A stretch of DNA of 60,871 bases. It comes from Acidimicrobiales bacterium (lineage in GTDB: Bacteria; Actinomycetota; Acidimicrobiia; Acidimicrobiales; MedAcidi-G1). The translations under genes were made by a program, and so were the position numbers. Below the pieces are notes generated by a model. That model saw only the letters and a program-made list of their open reading frames with translations, was not told where the DNA came from and made no database searches. Position 1 is the first letter of the stretch. Every line of letters starts with the position of its first letter. This document shows, one piece after another, positions 34,066 through 43,429 of the stretch. The DNA lies in NCBI GenBank assembly GCA_029242745.1, contig JAQWTI010000019.1, positions 1-60,871 on the forward strand. Direction: 5' to 3'.

Positions 34066-36792
34066 TTATTCGTGAGAGATGGCCTGCAACACGTTCATCC
34101 GTGACGCCCGGCGAGCAGGAAGAATGGCTGCGAGCATCCCGAACAGCCCCGATACCACAAGGTAACGAAGCAGACTGGTGTACGGGATAGACACGATGTC
34201 GACAAATGATTGTGGGAGAGCAGCGATCGCTGCCAAGCCAAAGAGGACACCCATGGCTACTCCCAGCAAACCACCGAACAGGGCGATAATCACAGCCTCC
34301 CAGCGGATCATCCGCCGAAGTTGCCGGCGAGTCATACCGATAGCCCGTAGTAGGCCAAGTTCTCGAGTTCTCTCATAAACCGACAAGGCCATGGTGTTGG
34401 CGATTCCAAGTACGGCAATCAACAGTGACAAGCCGAGGAAGACCTGAATAATTGACAGCAGCTGATCGAGTTGCCTCTCTTGGGCAGCGCGCAGTTCAGA
34501 TCGGTCTTCCACGGTGACCTGCGGGTAGGCATCGGTGTAAGCCTCGACGGCTGCCCTAGAAGCAACGTTGTCGGCTGCTTCTGGAAAAAGCACAGAGATC
34601 CAGGCAAGGGGTGCGGTTGGGAGGTACGAGTCGAAGACCGAGACGTCAACCACCCAATTCCCTAGAAGATTTGAATTCTCAAAGATGGCAGCGACAACTA
34701 ACTCATTTGTCCGTCCGCCTGGAAACTCGATTGCCAGCGGATCGCCAATGGAGAGTCCGAGATCGGCCGCCGGGTCAACGTGGACAAGCACGCCGTTGGC
34801 ACCCGCAAGAAATGCTGAACCCTCAGTTACCTCAAGATTCATGTGTTGGTCGAGCACCGATAGCTCGGCGGCTACGAGATCTTCGAAGCCATCACCTATC
34901 TTCACCCCATCCAAAGTCCAGCGCATCGTCATTGCTGACTGGATGAGGTCCGGTCTTTCACTGGCAAGATTTTTCAGGTCCGTGCCGAGTTCGGTAGAAA
35001 AGCCTGCTTGCGGGTTGAACGTCCCGGCATACACGAAGAGATCCGCCTCGACACTCTGATCAAGAGTGGTAAGAAAGGTTGCCTTCACGGAGTCGCTCAC
35101 CACGGCCGCAAGGCTGACCAGAGCGAGGCCAATGGTCAGGGCGGCAGCGGTTGCGGCAGTTCGCCTAGGAGATCGGCGGGCGTTGTCGGTTGCCAGCCGG
35201 CCCGGGATTCGATACACCTTGCGGATAGGCCACCCAAGTGCATTTGCCACTGGACGGGTGATTGCTGGGCTAAGCAGATACACACCCATGAATGCGGCCA
35301 GAGCACCTCCACCAATTGCCACAAGTACTGATCTGGTAGGCATGTCGAGGGTCATGCCTGCAGCGAGCGCCCCAATACCGCACAAGGTCACTGCACCACC
35401 GACCATGAGACGCCGCCGCAGACCTGTTGGCGTGAGCCGTACGTCATCTCGCAATGCAGCGACTGGTGGGATCTGCCGGACTCGACGTGAGGGTCCGATT
35501 GCGGAAAGAAGGGTGGCACCGACTCCGACCACTGATCCCACAACGATGGTCCTTGGTCGGATCGGGATGGAGCCGGGCAACTCTCCGAATCCAATGTTTA
35601 CAAGTACCCAAACGAGCAAAGTGGAGAGCAGATAGCCAGCAACGAGGCCTAGAGCGGTAGCGACTGCTCCGATGACGACTGCCTCCAGCTTCACAGATCT
35701 ACTGATCTGGCGACCCGTAGCCCCCAGTGCTCGCAGCAGGGCCAACTCACGCACCCGTTGTCCAATCACAATGGAGAACGTGTTGTTGATTATGAATGCG
35801 CTGACTACTACAGCAATGACTGCAAAGCCCAGGAGCACCGAGGAAATGATGTTTATGAACTGGTCAAAGTCACTCTGGTCTTCAGCAATCTTTGTTGCTG
35901 CTGTTACCACCTCCAACTCGACATCGCCAAAAACTGACAACTGGTTCTGTTGTTCCTCAGGGAGAGATGAGAGTGCTGCACGGAACTCGGCTGTAAGCGA
36001 GTCAAGACGTTGTTGGATTTCCGCGACCACCGCAGCCTCAGTTGCGTTGCCTTCAAGGTAGATCGAGATTTCGTCGTAGAAGCCAATCTTGTTGGCGATC
36101 TCCTGAGTGGTCTCTTCGTCGAAGAGACTTATGTTGGCGCCCAAGTTCTTGCTCTCGTCCGGGTCGCCGAAGTTGGCAGTACCTACAAGGACGAACTGGC
36201 GGTTACCACCAGGTGAGCTGACTGTGTACGTCTCACCAATCGTGAACCCGTATTCGCCTGCCGTCAGGTTGTCAAGCATGAATTCGCCAACATTGGTCGG
36301 ATCCAACATCGAGCCAGTGCGGAGTGGAGCTCGACCGTCAGTAATGAAGAGTTGGAAACTCTCTTCAACCCGGTCTGCATCCCCGTAATCAGCTCCTTCG
36401 GGAACTCCGTAGTTGAAGCCGAATTGTGGCGCCCCACCATTGGTATTGATTGCCGTGAGCTCACCGTTCTCATCGGTGTACAGCGGGATTACGTTCCAGG
36501 CTTGGACCGCCGGTGCAACGACCTGTACGTCTGGAGCATCTATTAATACATCTAGAACTTCTTCCGGGAGAGGAAGACGGTTAAACCGGTCAGCACCGTC
36601 TTCGATTGATGTTCGCACGACGAGATCAATGTCGCCGCTGATGTCAGTAGCGAGTTCGTCGAAACTGTCTCGGAGGCGGTCGGTCAAGAAGAACGACGTG
36701 GAGAGGAATGCAACACCCAGCACCACGGCCAAGGTGGTTAGAGCGAAGCGCAGTTTGCGCCGCGTGATATTCCTAAAAGTGAGTCGGAACAC
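34066..36792 (-). CDS. FtsX/MacB-like ABC transporter permease
   Basis: A 908-residue permease with two FtsX-type modules. Each has a membrane helix, a large extracytoplasmic domain and three further helices; repeated motifs are LALLRALGATGRQISRSV and LGLLRAIGMTRRQLRRMI. Such pairs work in lipoprotein or peptide handling or in signalling to cell-wall hydrolases; the cargo is unknown. The GTG at 36792 follows the ATPase TGA by four bases and begins with the family-like VFRLTFRNITRRK. An ATG at 36840 would overlap the ATPase. Confidence 0.88.
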   Translation of the reverse strand: MFRLTFRNITRRKLRFALTTLAVVLGVAFLSTSFFLTDRLRDSFDELATDISGDIDLVVRTSIEDGADRFNRLPLPEEVLDVLIDAPDVQVVAPAVQAWNVIPLYTDENGELTAINTNGGAPQFGFNYGVPEGADYGDADRVEESFQLFITDGRAPLRTGSMLDPTNVGEFMLDNLTAGEYGFTIGETYTVSSPGGNRQFVLVGTANFGDPDESKNLGANISLFDEETTQEIANKIGFYDEISIYLEGNATEAAVVAEIQQRLDSLTAEFRAALSSLPEEQQNQLSVFGDVELEVVTAATKIAEDQSDFDQFINIISSVLLGFAVIAVVVSAFIINNTFSIVIGQRVRELALLRALGATGRQISRSVKLEAVVIGAVATALGLVAGYLLSTLLVWVLVNIGFGELPGSIPIRPRTIVVGSVVGVGATLLSAIGPSRRVRQIPPVAALRDDVRLTPTGLRRRLMVGGAVTLCGIGALAAGMTLDMPTRSVLVAIGGGALAAFMGVYLLSPAITRPVANALGWPIRKVYRIPGRLATDNARRSPRRTAATAAALTIGLALVSLAAVVSDSVKATFLTTLDQSVEADLFVYAGTFNPQAGFSTELGTDLKNLASERPDLIQSAMTMRWTLDGVKIGDGFEDLVAAELSVLDQHMNLEVTEGSAFLAGANGVLVHVDPAADLGLSIGDPLAIEFPGGRTNELVVAAIFENSNLLGNWVVDVSVFDSYLPTAPLAWISVLFPEAADNVASRAAVEAYTDAYPQVTVEDRSELRAAQERQLDQLLSIIQVFLGLSLLIAVLGIANTMALSVYERTRELGLLRAIGMTRRQLRRMIRWEAVIIALFGGLLGVAMGVLFGLAAIAALPQSFVDIVSIPYTSLLRYLVVSGLFGMLAAILPARRASRMNVLQAISHE

Positions 36793-36796
36793 TTGT

Positions 36797-37540
36797 TCAG
36801 CCGCCGATGGCCTTGATTCGATCGAGAATCTGGTCGGCATCGGGGTTGGTCATCTCGTCGACGATCTGACCATCGGCTAGAAACAGCACGCGGTCGGCCA
36901 TTGCAGCGGCACCAGCGTCATGGGTGACTACGACGAGTGTTTGGCCGAGGTTGTCCACGGCACCCCTTAAGAAGTTAAGGACCTCGCCTCCGGTTACCGA
37001 ATCGAGGTTGCCAGTTGGCTCGTCAGCGAAGACAATCTCTGGCCTACTCACAAGTGCTCTAGCCACAGCAACGCGCTGCTGTTGGCCGCCCGACAACTCA
37101 TCTGGCCGATGCTTTAGGCGGTCTTGGAGACCGACTGTCTCAATAATGTTGTTCATCCAAGCGGCATCCGGCTTCCGCCCGGCTAAGTCCAGTGGGAGTG
37201 TGAGGTTCTCCTCAGCCGTGAGGGTGGGCAGAAGGTTGAATGACTGGAAGACGAATCCAACCTTGTCGCGTCGTAGCAGAGTCAGATCCTTCTCTGAGAG
37301 GCTGCCTAACTCCACGTCGCCGATTTCCACAGTGCCCAAAGTCAGCTCGTCAAGACCCGCCGAGCAGTGCATAAGGGTTGATTTACCTGAGCCTGATGGG
37401 CCCATGATGGCGGTAAATTGCCCCTTTTCAAACTCCACGTCGACCCCGTCCAAGGCCCTCACCTCAGTGTCAGCAGTTCCGTAAATCTTGCTCCCATTTG
37501 TCATACGGGCGGCAGCAGTTCCGGTGATGGAGGTCTTCAT
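36797..37540 (-). CDS. ABC transporter ATP-binding protein (MacB/LolD type)
   Basis: A 247-residue ATPase. Walker A is GPSGSGKSTLMH, the Q-loop lies in VGFVFQSFNLLPTLT, the signature is LSGGQQQRVAVARA, and Walker B is IVFADEPTGNLD. It powers the large permease encoded directly after it on the minus strand. The start region TSITGTAAARMTNGSKIYG leads into the usual first strand; a later start is possible. Confidence 0.93.
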   Translation of the reverse strand: MKTSITGTAAARMTNGSKIYGTADTEVRALDGVDVEFEKGQFTAIMGPSGSGKSTLMHCSAGLDELTLGTVEIGDVELGSLSEKDLTLLRRDKVGFVFQSFNLLPTLTAEENLTLPLDLAGRKPDAAWMNNIIETVGLQDRLKHRPDELSGGQQQRVAVARALVSRPEIVFADEPTGNLDSVTGGEVLNFLRGAVDNLGQTLVVVTHDAGAAAMADRVLFLADGQIVDEMTNPDADQILDRIKAIGG

Positions 37541-37681
37541 AAGGAAACCCTACGGGCCCGGGATAAGGGGCTGTCGATTTGAAGAAAATGAGCACTGGTT
37601 ATGTGTCAAACGACCACGTCTGGCGCAATCCAACATCACTTGGGGTCGGGTTCTGCTTCCGTTTCGTGCTGTGATAGCCCC

Positions 37682-38257
37682 ATGGCTAATGGAGTAGATC
37701 CGGGTGGAGCACCCGACGCAATTGAAAGAGGTGTTGATGGTCGGACGGTTACTCTCCGTCCGGCTAGGCGGGCCGATCTCGATCGCATGCATGAGTTAAA
37801 CAACGCTGCAGTGCCCTCAGTAAACGATCTAACCATTGAGGAGATGGCCTGGTTCTTGGAGGTGTCATGGTGCTGCTTGGTGGCTGAGGTGCTGTGGGAG
37901 GCCAGCAACCAAGGGGGAAATCGTTTAGTGGTGGGATTTCTAGTAGGGCTCGATGGGCCCGTTGTGCCTTATGGAAGCCTCAACTACGGATGGTTTTGTC
38001 AGCGATATGACCGTTTTCTATATGTAGACCGGGTAGTGGTTGATCCTTCCGCGTACCGACTTGGTGTGGGCCGGGCCTTCTATGAGGCCTTTTTGGCTAC
38101 TGCCGACGGGCATAGCCACCTGTGCGCTGAGGTGAATACTGTGCCACGTAACGATCGTTCGCTGGCCTTCCATGATGCGATGGAGTTCGATGCTGTCGGT
38201 TCACGATCGGATAAGGAGTCCGGAAAGACTGTGCAGATGTACGCGCTAGGACTTTGA
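37682..38257 (+). CDS. GNAT family N-acetyltransferase
   Basis: A 191-residue GNAT protein. After a short polar N-terminus it begins VTLRPARRADLDRMHELNN. The acetyl-CoA loop is YRLGVGRAFYEAF, preceded by LYVDRVVVDPSA, and a C-terminal LAFHDAMEFDAVG completes the fold. The acceptor is unknown. ATG 37682 is used. The gene points away from the ABC pair across a 141-base divergent gap. Confidence 0.82.
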   Translation: MANGVDPGGAPDAIERGVDGRTVTLRPARRADLDRMHELNNAAVPSVNDLTIEEMAWFLEVSWCCLVAEVLWEASNQGGNRLVVGFLVGLDGPVVPYGSLNYGWFCQRYDRFLYVDRVVVDPSAYRLGVGRAFYEAFLATADGHSHLCAEVNTVPRNDRSLAFHDAMEFDAVGSRSDKESGKTVQMYALGL

Positions 38258-38276
38258 GGGGACCGCTTAGGTGGCG

Positions 38277-38540
38277 TTATTCACTGACGACGATGGTACC
38301 GGCCGGCCGACGGCCAGTGGACCCACATGACCAGCATGGTTCCGCAGGGTCACCCCGCCATGACACTTCACATTCTGGGCACACCAGACCAACCCAGTTG
38401 GCTGGTTCAGCAGGAGCACCCCGTCGGAATGTCGGGTCTCGACGGAGTGGTCCGTTGCGCAGCGGATGGTCCAGCGACGGGTCCAGAACCTGATGATCCA
38501 ATCTTTGCGGCGGCGTCGGCAATTGAGCCATGCGCGGCAC
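38277..38540 (-). CDS. Small zinc-ribbon protein
   Basis: An 87-residue frame. Its C-terminal part has two CxxC pairs 11 residues apart (VCPECEVSW ... CWSCGS), the pattern of a rubredoxin-like zinc ribbon. The first 45 residues are Pro/Arg-rich and look less ordered; the only in-frame starts are at the beginning (38540 and 38531). No homologue is recognised. The frame overlaps shorter frames on the other strand, so it may be real or chance; the cysteine pattern favours real. Confidence 0.4.
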   Translation of the reverse strand: MPRMAQLPTPPQRLDHQVLDPSLDHPLRNGPLRRDPTFRRGAPAEPANWVGLVCPECEVSWRGDPAEPCWSCGSTGRRPAGTIVVSE

Positions 38541-38644
38541 CGTAGCGAAGGCGCGCGCGTCCCTGGGTGACCCTTCGGTCTAATCCCCGTAGCCTCAACC
38601 TCGGCCTTGTGCCGAACCGATAACCCGTAGGCCTAGGAGGCCCC

Positions 38645-39202
38645 ATGTCTGATTTGATTCCTGAAGCTGACGGATCTAGTGAGCGGCGAACAAATTTTCC
38701 TGCATCACCTCCCATGGTCATCGACCCTACGAAGACCTACACCGCTGAGATGGTCACCTCCATGGGTTCGATGACGATCCACTTGGACCCAATTGCTGCG
38801 CCCCAAACGGTCAATAACTTCGTCTATCTAGCACGCTGGCATTACTTCGATGGCTTGATTTTCCACCGGGTCATCAACGGTTTTGTTATCCAGGGTGGAT
38901 GCCCAGAGGGTTCGGGTAGGGGTGGGCCTGGCTACCGCTTTGATGACGAGTTGCCCAAGCCCGGACGCTACGAACTTGGCTCATTGGTCATGGCCAACGC
39001 TGGCCCTGACACCAATGGCAGTCAGTTCTTTGTGATCACCGGCCCCAACGGAGTTGGCCTACCACCGTCCTACGCCCTGTTCGGCAAGGTCATCAAGGGA
39101 GTCGAAGTGGCCACAACTATTCAGGAAGTTCCAACGAACGGTAGTGATCGCCCAGATACCGACGTCGTAATCGAATCAGTGGCCATCAAGGAGACAGACT
39201 GA
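38645..39202 (+). CDS. Cyclophilin-type peptidyl-prolyl isomerase
   Basis: A 185-residue cyclophilin that speeds cis-trans turning of proline bonds during folding. The active site is visible as FHRVINGFVIQGG, and the core GSLVMANAGPDTNGSQFFVI is a family hallmark. The N-terminal 30 residues are polar without a signal peptide, so the protein is cytoplasmic. TAGGAGG a few bases upstream of the ATG is a strong ribosome-binding site, within a small GGCCT/AGGCC hairpin. Its stop overlaps the next gene's ATG. Confidence 0.95.
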   Translation: MSDLIPEADGSSERRTNFPASPPMVIDPTKTYTAEMVTSMGSMTIHLDPIAAPQTVNNFVYLARWHYFDGLIFHRVINGFVIQGGCPEGSGRGGPGYRFDDELPKPGRYELGSLVMANAGPDTNGSQFFVITGPNGVGLPPSYALFGKVIKGVEVATTIQEVPTNGSDRPDTDVVIESVAIKETD

Positions 39203-40059
39203 TGGACATCCAGAGTGTGGCCGTAGTCGGTGGGGGCCAGATGGGTGGAGGCGTGGCTGAATTGGCAGCCAAGGCCGGGCTACCCACCATCGTGAGGGAG
39301 GTTTCCCCGGAAGCAGCAGAACGTAGTCGGACCGGAATCCAGAAGTCATTGGATCGGGCGCTAGAGCGCGGCAAACTCGAGGAGTCGGCTCACACTTCAG
39401 CGCTCGACAACCTCACGTTTACCACTGAGCTCATTGATTTGGCGGAATGCGATCTAGTTGTCGAGGCAGTTGTTGAGTCCCTGGACCTCAAAACTGAGAT
39501 CTTCCGGGAGCTTGACGAAGTGATTGCGTCACCGGATGCCATTCTGGCTACCAATACCTCATCGATCCCAATCATCGATATTGCCATGGTCACGAAGCGT
39601 CCTGAACAGGTGATCGGTCTGCACTTTTTCAACCCGGCACCGGTCATGAAATTGGTCGAGATCATCCCGTCGGTACGAACTGACGCTGCGGTCACGGCCA
39701 CAATCACCGCTTTCGCTACAGACGTGCTGAACAAAGTGGTGGTGGCAGCTAAGGATCGGGCCGGCTTCGTGGTCAACATGCTGCTTGTCCCCTACCTAAA
39801 TGCTGCTATGCGCATGTACTCCGATGGACACGCGTCAGCTGCCGACATCGACAATGGCATGAAACTAGGCGCTGCTCATCCGATGGGTCCTCTCGAACTC
39901 AGCGACATGATTGGGCTGGACACCATGATGCTGGTGGCTGAGACCCTGTTTGCCGAATATGGAGATGACTTCTACTTGCCGCCGCCTCTGCTTAAGCGAA
40001 TGGTGGCGGCGGGCCAGTTGGGTCGCAAAACTGGACAGGGCTTTTACAAGTATTCCTGA
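39202..40059 (+). CDS. 3-hydroxybutyryl-CoA dehydrogenase
   Basis: A 285-residue NAD(P)-dependent 3-hydroxyacyl-CoA dehydrogenase. The nucleotide-binding VVGGGQMGGGVAELAAKAG is N-terminal. The catalytic His lies in LHFFNPAPVMKLVEI, with an Asn in the AGFVVNMLLVPYLN region. The last third forms the helical dimer domain (AAHPMGPLELSDMIGLD). It interconverts 3-hydroxybutyryl-CoA and acetoacetyl-CoA in fatty-acid or polyhydroxybutyrate metabolism. It could use the butyryl-CoA product of the B12 mutase at 17.3 kb, but this link is inference. Confidence 0.93.
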   Translation: MDIQSVAVVGGGQMGGGVAELAAKAGLPTIVREVSPEAAERSRTGIQKSLDRALERGKLEESAHTSALDNLTFTTELIDLAECDLVVEAVVESLDLKTEIFRELDEVIASPDAILATNTSSIPIIDIAMVTKRPEQVIGLHFFNPAPVMKLVEIIPSVRTDAAVTATITAFATDVLNKVVVAAKDRAGFVVNMLLVPYLNAAMRMYSDGHASAADIDNGMKLGAAHPMGPLELSDMIGLDTMMLVAETLFAEYGDDFYLPPPLLKRMVAAGQLGRKTGQGFYKYS

Positions 40060-40081
40060 GCATGTACGGCGCTGCGATATT

Positions 40082-41515
40082 TCAGAGAAGTTGAGATCTC
40101 GGCCTGCCATCTTTGATCCCCATGGCCAGCCATGCGGCGACAAGTCCGGCACCAGCGGCTGCTAGATGTAAGACCAAGAACCGGTTCCCGCTCATGGAGT
40201 CGGCCATTACTGCGGTCAGCACGGTAATTCCGATTGCCGCGCCAATCTGCTGAAGCATGTGCATGGATCCACTAGCAATGCCGATGTCGGCATCCCCGGC
40301 AGCCAAGGTGACTGAGTTCGCCACCGTGGGACGGATGTAGCCGCTCCCCGCACCGGCGATCATCGCTCCACCCAAGAACATTGGCAACCACCGCTGCTGG
40401 GCACCGATTCCAGCCAGCACCATGGCGACCGAGAACACGATCATTCCAGTCACGGCCACCCGTCGAGCGCCGTGCCTTGGGTCATGGTGACCACCCAGCC
40501 GGGCACAGAGGGCGAAGGACAGTGGGCGGGGAAGCATCGCCAACCCGATGACGGTGGGACGAAACCCCCAGCGTCGCTCTAGCAGGAATGGTGCCATTAC
40601 CAGTGCACCCATGTACCCGGACTGCAAGACGGCTTGGGCAGCCATAGGGCGGGTAAAGGCTTTTCGGCGTAATAGATCAGGTGGAAGGAGCGGGGCGTCG
40701 GACCGGTTCTCAATAGCGACAAAGAGTCCGAGACCGATCGGTGCTAGCGCCCCGGCAACCAGAACAATCGGGCTTGTCCAACCCCAGATGAGACCTCGGT
40801 TAATGGCAATAAGGAGCCCCCCGATACCTAGGCCTAGGGTTAGGGCGCCAGGGACATCGAAGCTGATTCCGGAACGTCGAGGCGTTTCTGGGGCGACGAA
40901 CAATCCAGCGATGAGAGCCAGACCAATGGTCGCCGCTTGGACCATAAACAGTGCACGCCAACCCAACCACTCAATGAGCGGGCCTCCAGTAACCACGCCA
41001 ACAGCTGGTGACAGGGCGACCACGGCCGCCCAGATCCCCAGCGTCCGGGTGCGCTCACGATGTGGAAAAGTTGACAGAATCATTGCCATGGCTGACGGCC
41101 CTGATGCCGCCATGGCTGCCTGTGCAAGAGTACGCAGCACGATTAGTGATGTGATATCCCAGGCGAGCGAGGTAGCGAGCCCCAGAACAGTACCCAGTGT
41201 CAAGCTAACGAGGTAGGTCCGGCGGTGGCCATAAAGATCACCAACCTTGCCGACAATCGGGGTTACCACTGCGAAGGCCAGCATCGGTGCAGCAATGACC
41301 CACGTGATGGTGTCGTCGGTGGTTCCTAGATCGCGAGCGATCCGGGGGAGTGAAGCTGACAGGACAGTGACCGAGTAACTACCAGCCGCCGTGCCAAACA
41401 GTGTGGCGATTAAGACAAGGCGGCGATAATCCTGCCGGTGACGAATCCGATCCCGGAGGCCGTAGCAGGTTCGCTCACGAGTCTGATTGTCCTCGTGATT
41501 GGTGGGCTCGGTCAT
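40082..41515 (-). CDS. MFS transporter, drug/H+ antiporter-2 like
   Basis: A 477-residue protein with about 13-14 hydrophobic spans, of the EmrB/QacA group. The loop-2/3 motif GKVGDLYGHRRTYL is present, followed by the exporter-type motif GGPLIEWLGWRALF. It would pump organic compounds out using the proton gradient; the substrate is unknown. ATG 41515 is used and GTG 41518 is also possible. It is divergent from the NAD-kinase-fold gene with a 68-base gap. Confidence 0.9.
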   Translation of the reverse strand: MTEPTNHEDNQTRERTCYGLRDRIRHRQDYRRLVLIATLFGTAAGSYSVTVLSASLPRIARDLGTTDDTITWVIAAPMLAFAVVTPIVGKVGDLYGHRRTYLVSLTLGTVLGLATSLAWDITSLIVLRTLAQAAMAASGPSAMAMILSTFPHRERTRTLGIWAAVVALSPAVGVVTGGPLIEWLGWRALFMVQAATIGLALIAGLFVAPETPRRSGISFDVPGALTLGLGIGGLLIAINRGLIWGWTSPIVLVAGALAPIGLGLFVAIENRSDAPLLPPDLLRRKAFTRPMAAQAVLQSGYMGALVMAPFLLERRWGFRPTVIGLAMLPRPLSFALCARLGGHHDPRHGARRVAVTGMIVFSVAMVLAGIGAQQRWLPMFLGGAMIAGAGSGYIRPTVANSVTLAAGDADIGIASGSMHMLQQIGAAIGITVLTAVMADSMSGNRFLVLHLAAAGAGLVAAWLAMGIKDGRPRSQLL

Positions 41516-41583
41516 CACTGTCGACCCTAGGGGTGTTGTGCCGGCAGTTCCCTAGTGGCGTCTGGTCGCTACGGTCACCTTTC

Positions 41584-42663
41584 ATGACGTATACGCGATC
41601 GCCACTGGAGGGAGTGCCGCAGCAGTCGTTAGTGGGTTTGGTGGTAAACCCGCGTTCAGGCACTGACGTGCGTCGGGCAGTGGCTGCTGCAGGGGCTGTC
41701 ACCATCGAGGACAAGGCCAACATGGTTCGACGTGTGGTACTAGGTGCACGCGAGGCCGGAGTCGATCGGTTCGTCGTGCATAACGACACACATCGAATAG
41801 TGCAGCGGGCGACTGAAACCATGCGGGGCCTAAGTCTCCACTGGCTGGACCACCAGATGACCTTCACTGAAGAGGACACAGTGGTAGCGGTAGCTGCCAT
41901 GCGGGACATGGGATGTGGGGTCGTTGTGGTGCTTGGTGGTGATGGGACAAACCGGGCTGCGGCCCGTGGATGGCCAGACTTGGTTGTAGTCCCTCTGTCC
42001 ACTGGAACCAATAACGCGTTTCCGTTGTCAGTCGAAGCCACCGTGGCTGGAGCGGCTGCCGGACACGTCGCCACGGGGCGTGCGCCCGTCGGGCTCGCCT
42101 CGGCATCTGGTGAGCCAGCCGGGGAACCCAGGGAGATGGTTCACCGGGCGATGGTTGTGCGGGTGCGGCCCCACGGAGCGACAGCGCCTGACGACCTAGC
42201 CCTGGTCGACGCGGTAGCTGTAGATGATCCATACCTCAGATCATTCGAGTTGTTCGATCCGACCAACCTGCGAACCGCTGTGTTGTCCAGGGCTGATCCG
42301 GCAGCCGTAGGTTTCTCGGGGGTGGGTGGCCTGATTGAGCCGGTGGCACCGGAGGAGGATGCTGGCCTTCTAATCCGATTTGGCCCACCGGAAGACTGTG
42401 ACCAGGTAGTGCGGGGACCGACCGCACCTGGGCACTATGCCGATTTAGGTCTGGTAGAGGTTCGGCGCATTGCTCCCGGTGAAGAGGTGGCAGTTGATGG
42501 GCCACTATTACTGGCCTTTGACGGTGAGCGCAAGCGTCGATTAGTCACCGGTGAGCGGGTCTACCTCTCAGTTGTGCGCAACGGGCCATGGGTAGTGGAC
42601 GTTGCTGCGGTGATGGCCAGTGCTGGAATCCGAAGCGACTACATGAACAGAGGTAAAATTTAA
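41584..42663 (+). CDS. NAD kinase-fold protein (AcoX-like)
   Basis: A 359-residue protein with the ATP-NAD kinase fold. The phosphate-binding GGDGTNRAAARGWPDLVVV and TGTNNAFPL motifs match AcoX-type members rather than the housekeeping NAD kinase. AcoX is associated with acetoin catabolism, but no acetoin genes are near, so the substrate is unknown. ATG 41584 is used; the frame extends upstream into the MFS promoter without homology. Confidence 0.75.
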   Translation: MTYTRSPLEGVPQQSLVGLVVNPRSGTDVRRAVAAAGAVTIEDKANMVRRVVLGAREAGVDRFVVHNDTHRIVQRATETMRGLSLHWLDHQMTFTEEDTVVAVAAMRDMGCGVVVVLGGDGTNRAAARGWPDLVVVPLSTGTNNAFPLSVEATVAGAAAGHVATGRAPVGLASASGEPAGEPREMVHRAMVVRVRPHGATAPDDLALVDAVAVDDPYLRSFELFDPTNLRTAVLSRADPAAVGFSGVGGLIEPVAPEEDAGLLIRFGPPEDCDQVVRGPTAPGHYADLGLVEVRRIAPGEEVAVDGPLLLAFDGERKRRLVTGERVYLSVVRNGPWVVDVAAVMASAGIRSDYMNRGKI

Positions 42664-42697
42664 CGTGGCCTGATGTGGCTTTGAATTTTGTTGTGAC

Positions 42698-43387
42698 CTA
42701 ACTCGACAGAAGTTCCGCCACTTCGCTCAGCTGTTCCACGACCGGGAAAACCACACTGGCCACCTCATCGGAGTCGGGCTCCTCGAGCACCCAAGTCGTC
42801 GTGTGGGGAACATGAAATGCTTGTCCACCAATAGCCAATACGGGCAACACATCGGACTTCACTGAGTTTCCCACCATTGTGAAGTCAACGGGATCTATCC
42901 CATAGTGGGCCAATACCGATCGGTAGGTGTCAGGGTTCTTTTCGGGGAGCACCTCAACCCGCCAGAACCGTTCAGCTAGGCCACTGCGTCGGACCTTGTC
43001 AAGTTGATCAATTGGATCACCCTTGGTTATGAGTAGCAACCGGTGGGTAGATCCAAGCGCATCTAAGGCTTCGAGAACTCCATCAAGCAACTCGATTGGA
43101 TGGGCCATCATCTCGTGGCCCCAGTCGACAATGTTCGCCAGAGACCATGCGTCGATGGCACCGTCAGAGACCTCGACGGCGGTGACCACCATGGACAGGA
43201 CAAAGCCCTTGATCCCGTAGCCATGCCGAGCAATATTGATTCGCTCAGTAGCCAAGAGAGCGGCATCGGTTATGTCGCTAGTGGCCCACGGGGTCATTAG
43301 GTCGCGAAAACGTTGTTCCACCTCGTGGAAACGTTCTTCGTTCTCCCAAAGAGTGTCATCGGCATCAAGACCAAGTACCGGCAGCAT
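42698..43387 (-). CDS. HAD superfamily hydrolase
   Basis: A 229-residue phosphatase-type protein. The nucleophile motif is DADDTLWENEE, motif II is LLLITKGD, and motifs III/IV include PEKNPDTYRSVLAHYGI and MVGNSVKSD. The cap is helical. It would dephosphorylate a small molecule, but the substrate is unknown. It is divergent from the hypothetical gene at 43430. Confidence 0.88.
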   Translation of the reverse strand: MLPVLGLDADDTLWENEERFHEVEQRFRDLMTPWATSDITDAALLATERINIARHGYGIKGFVLSMVVTAVEVSDGAIDAWSLANIVDWGHEMMAHPIELLDGVLEALDALGSTHRLLLITKGDPIDQLDKVRRSGLAERFWRVEVLPEKNPDTYRSVLAHYGIDPVDFTMVGNSVKSDVLPVLAIGGQAFHVPHTTTWVLEEPDSDEVASVVFPVVEQLSEVAELLSS

Positions 43388-43429
43388 GCCGGAAAGCCTA
43401 CGGGCCGGCCCTAATGGTGACGAGACGAG

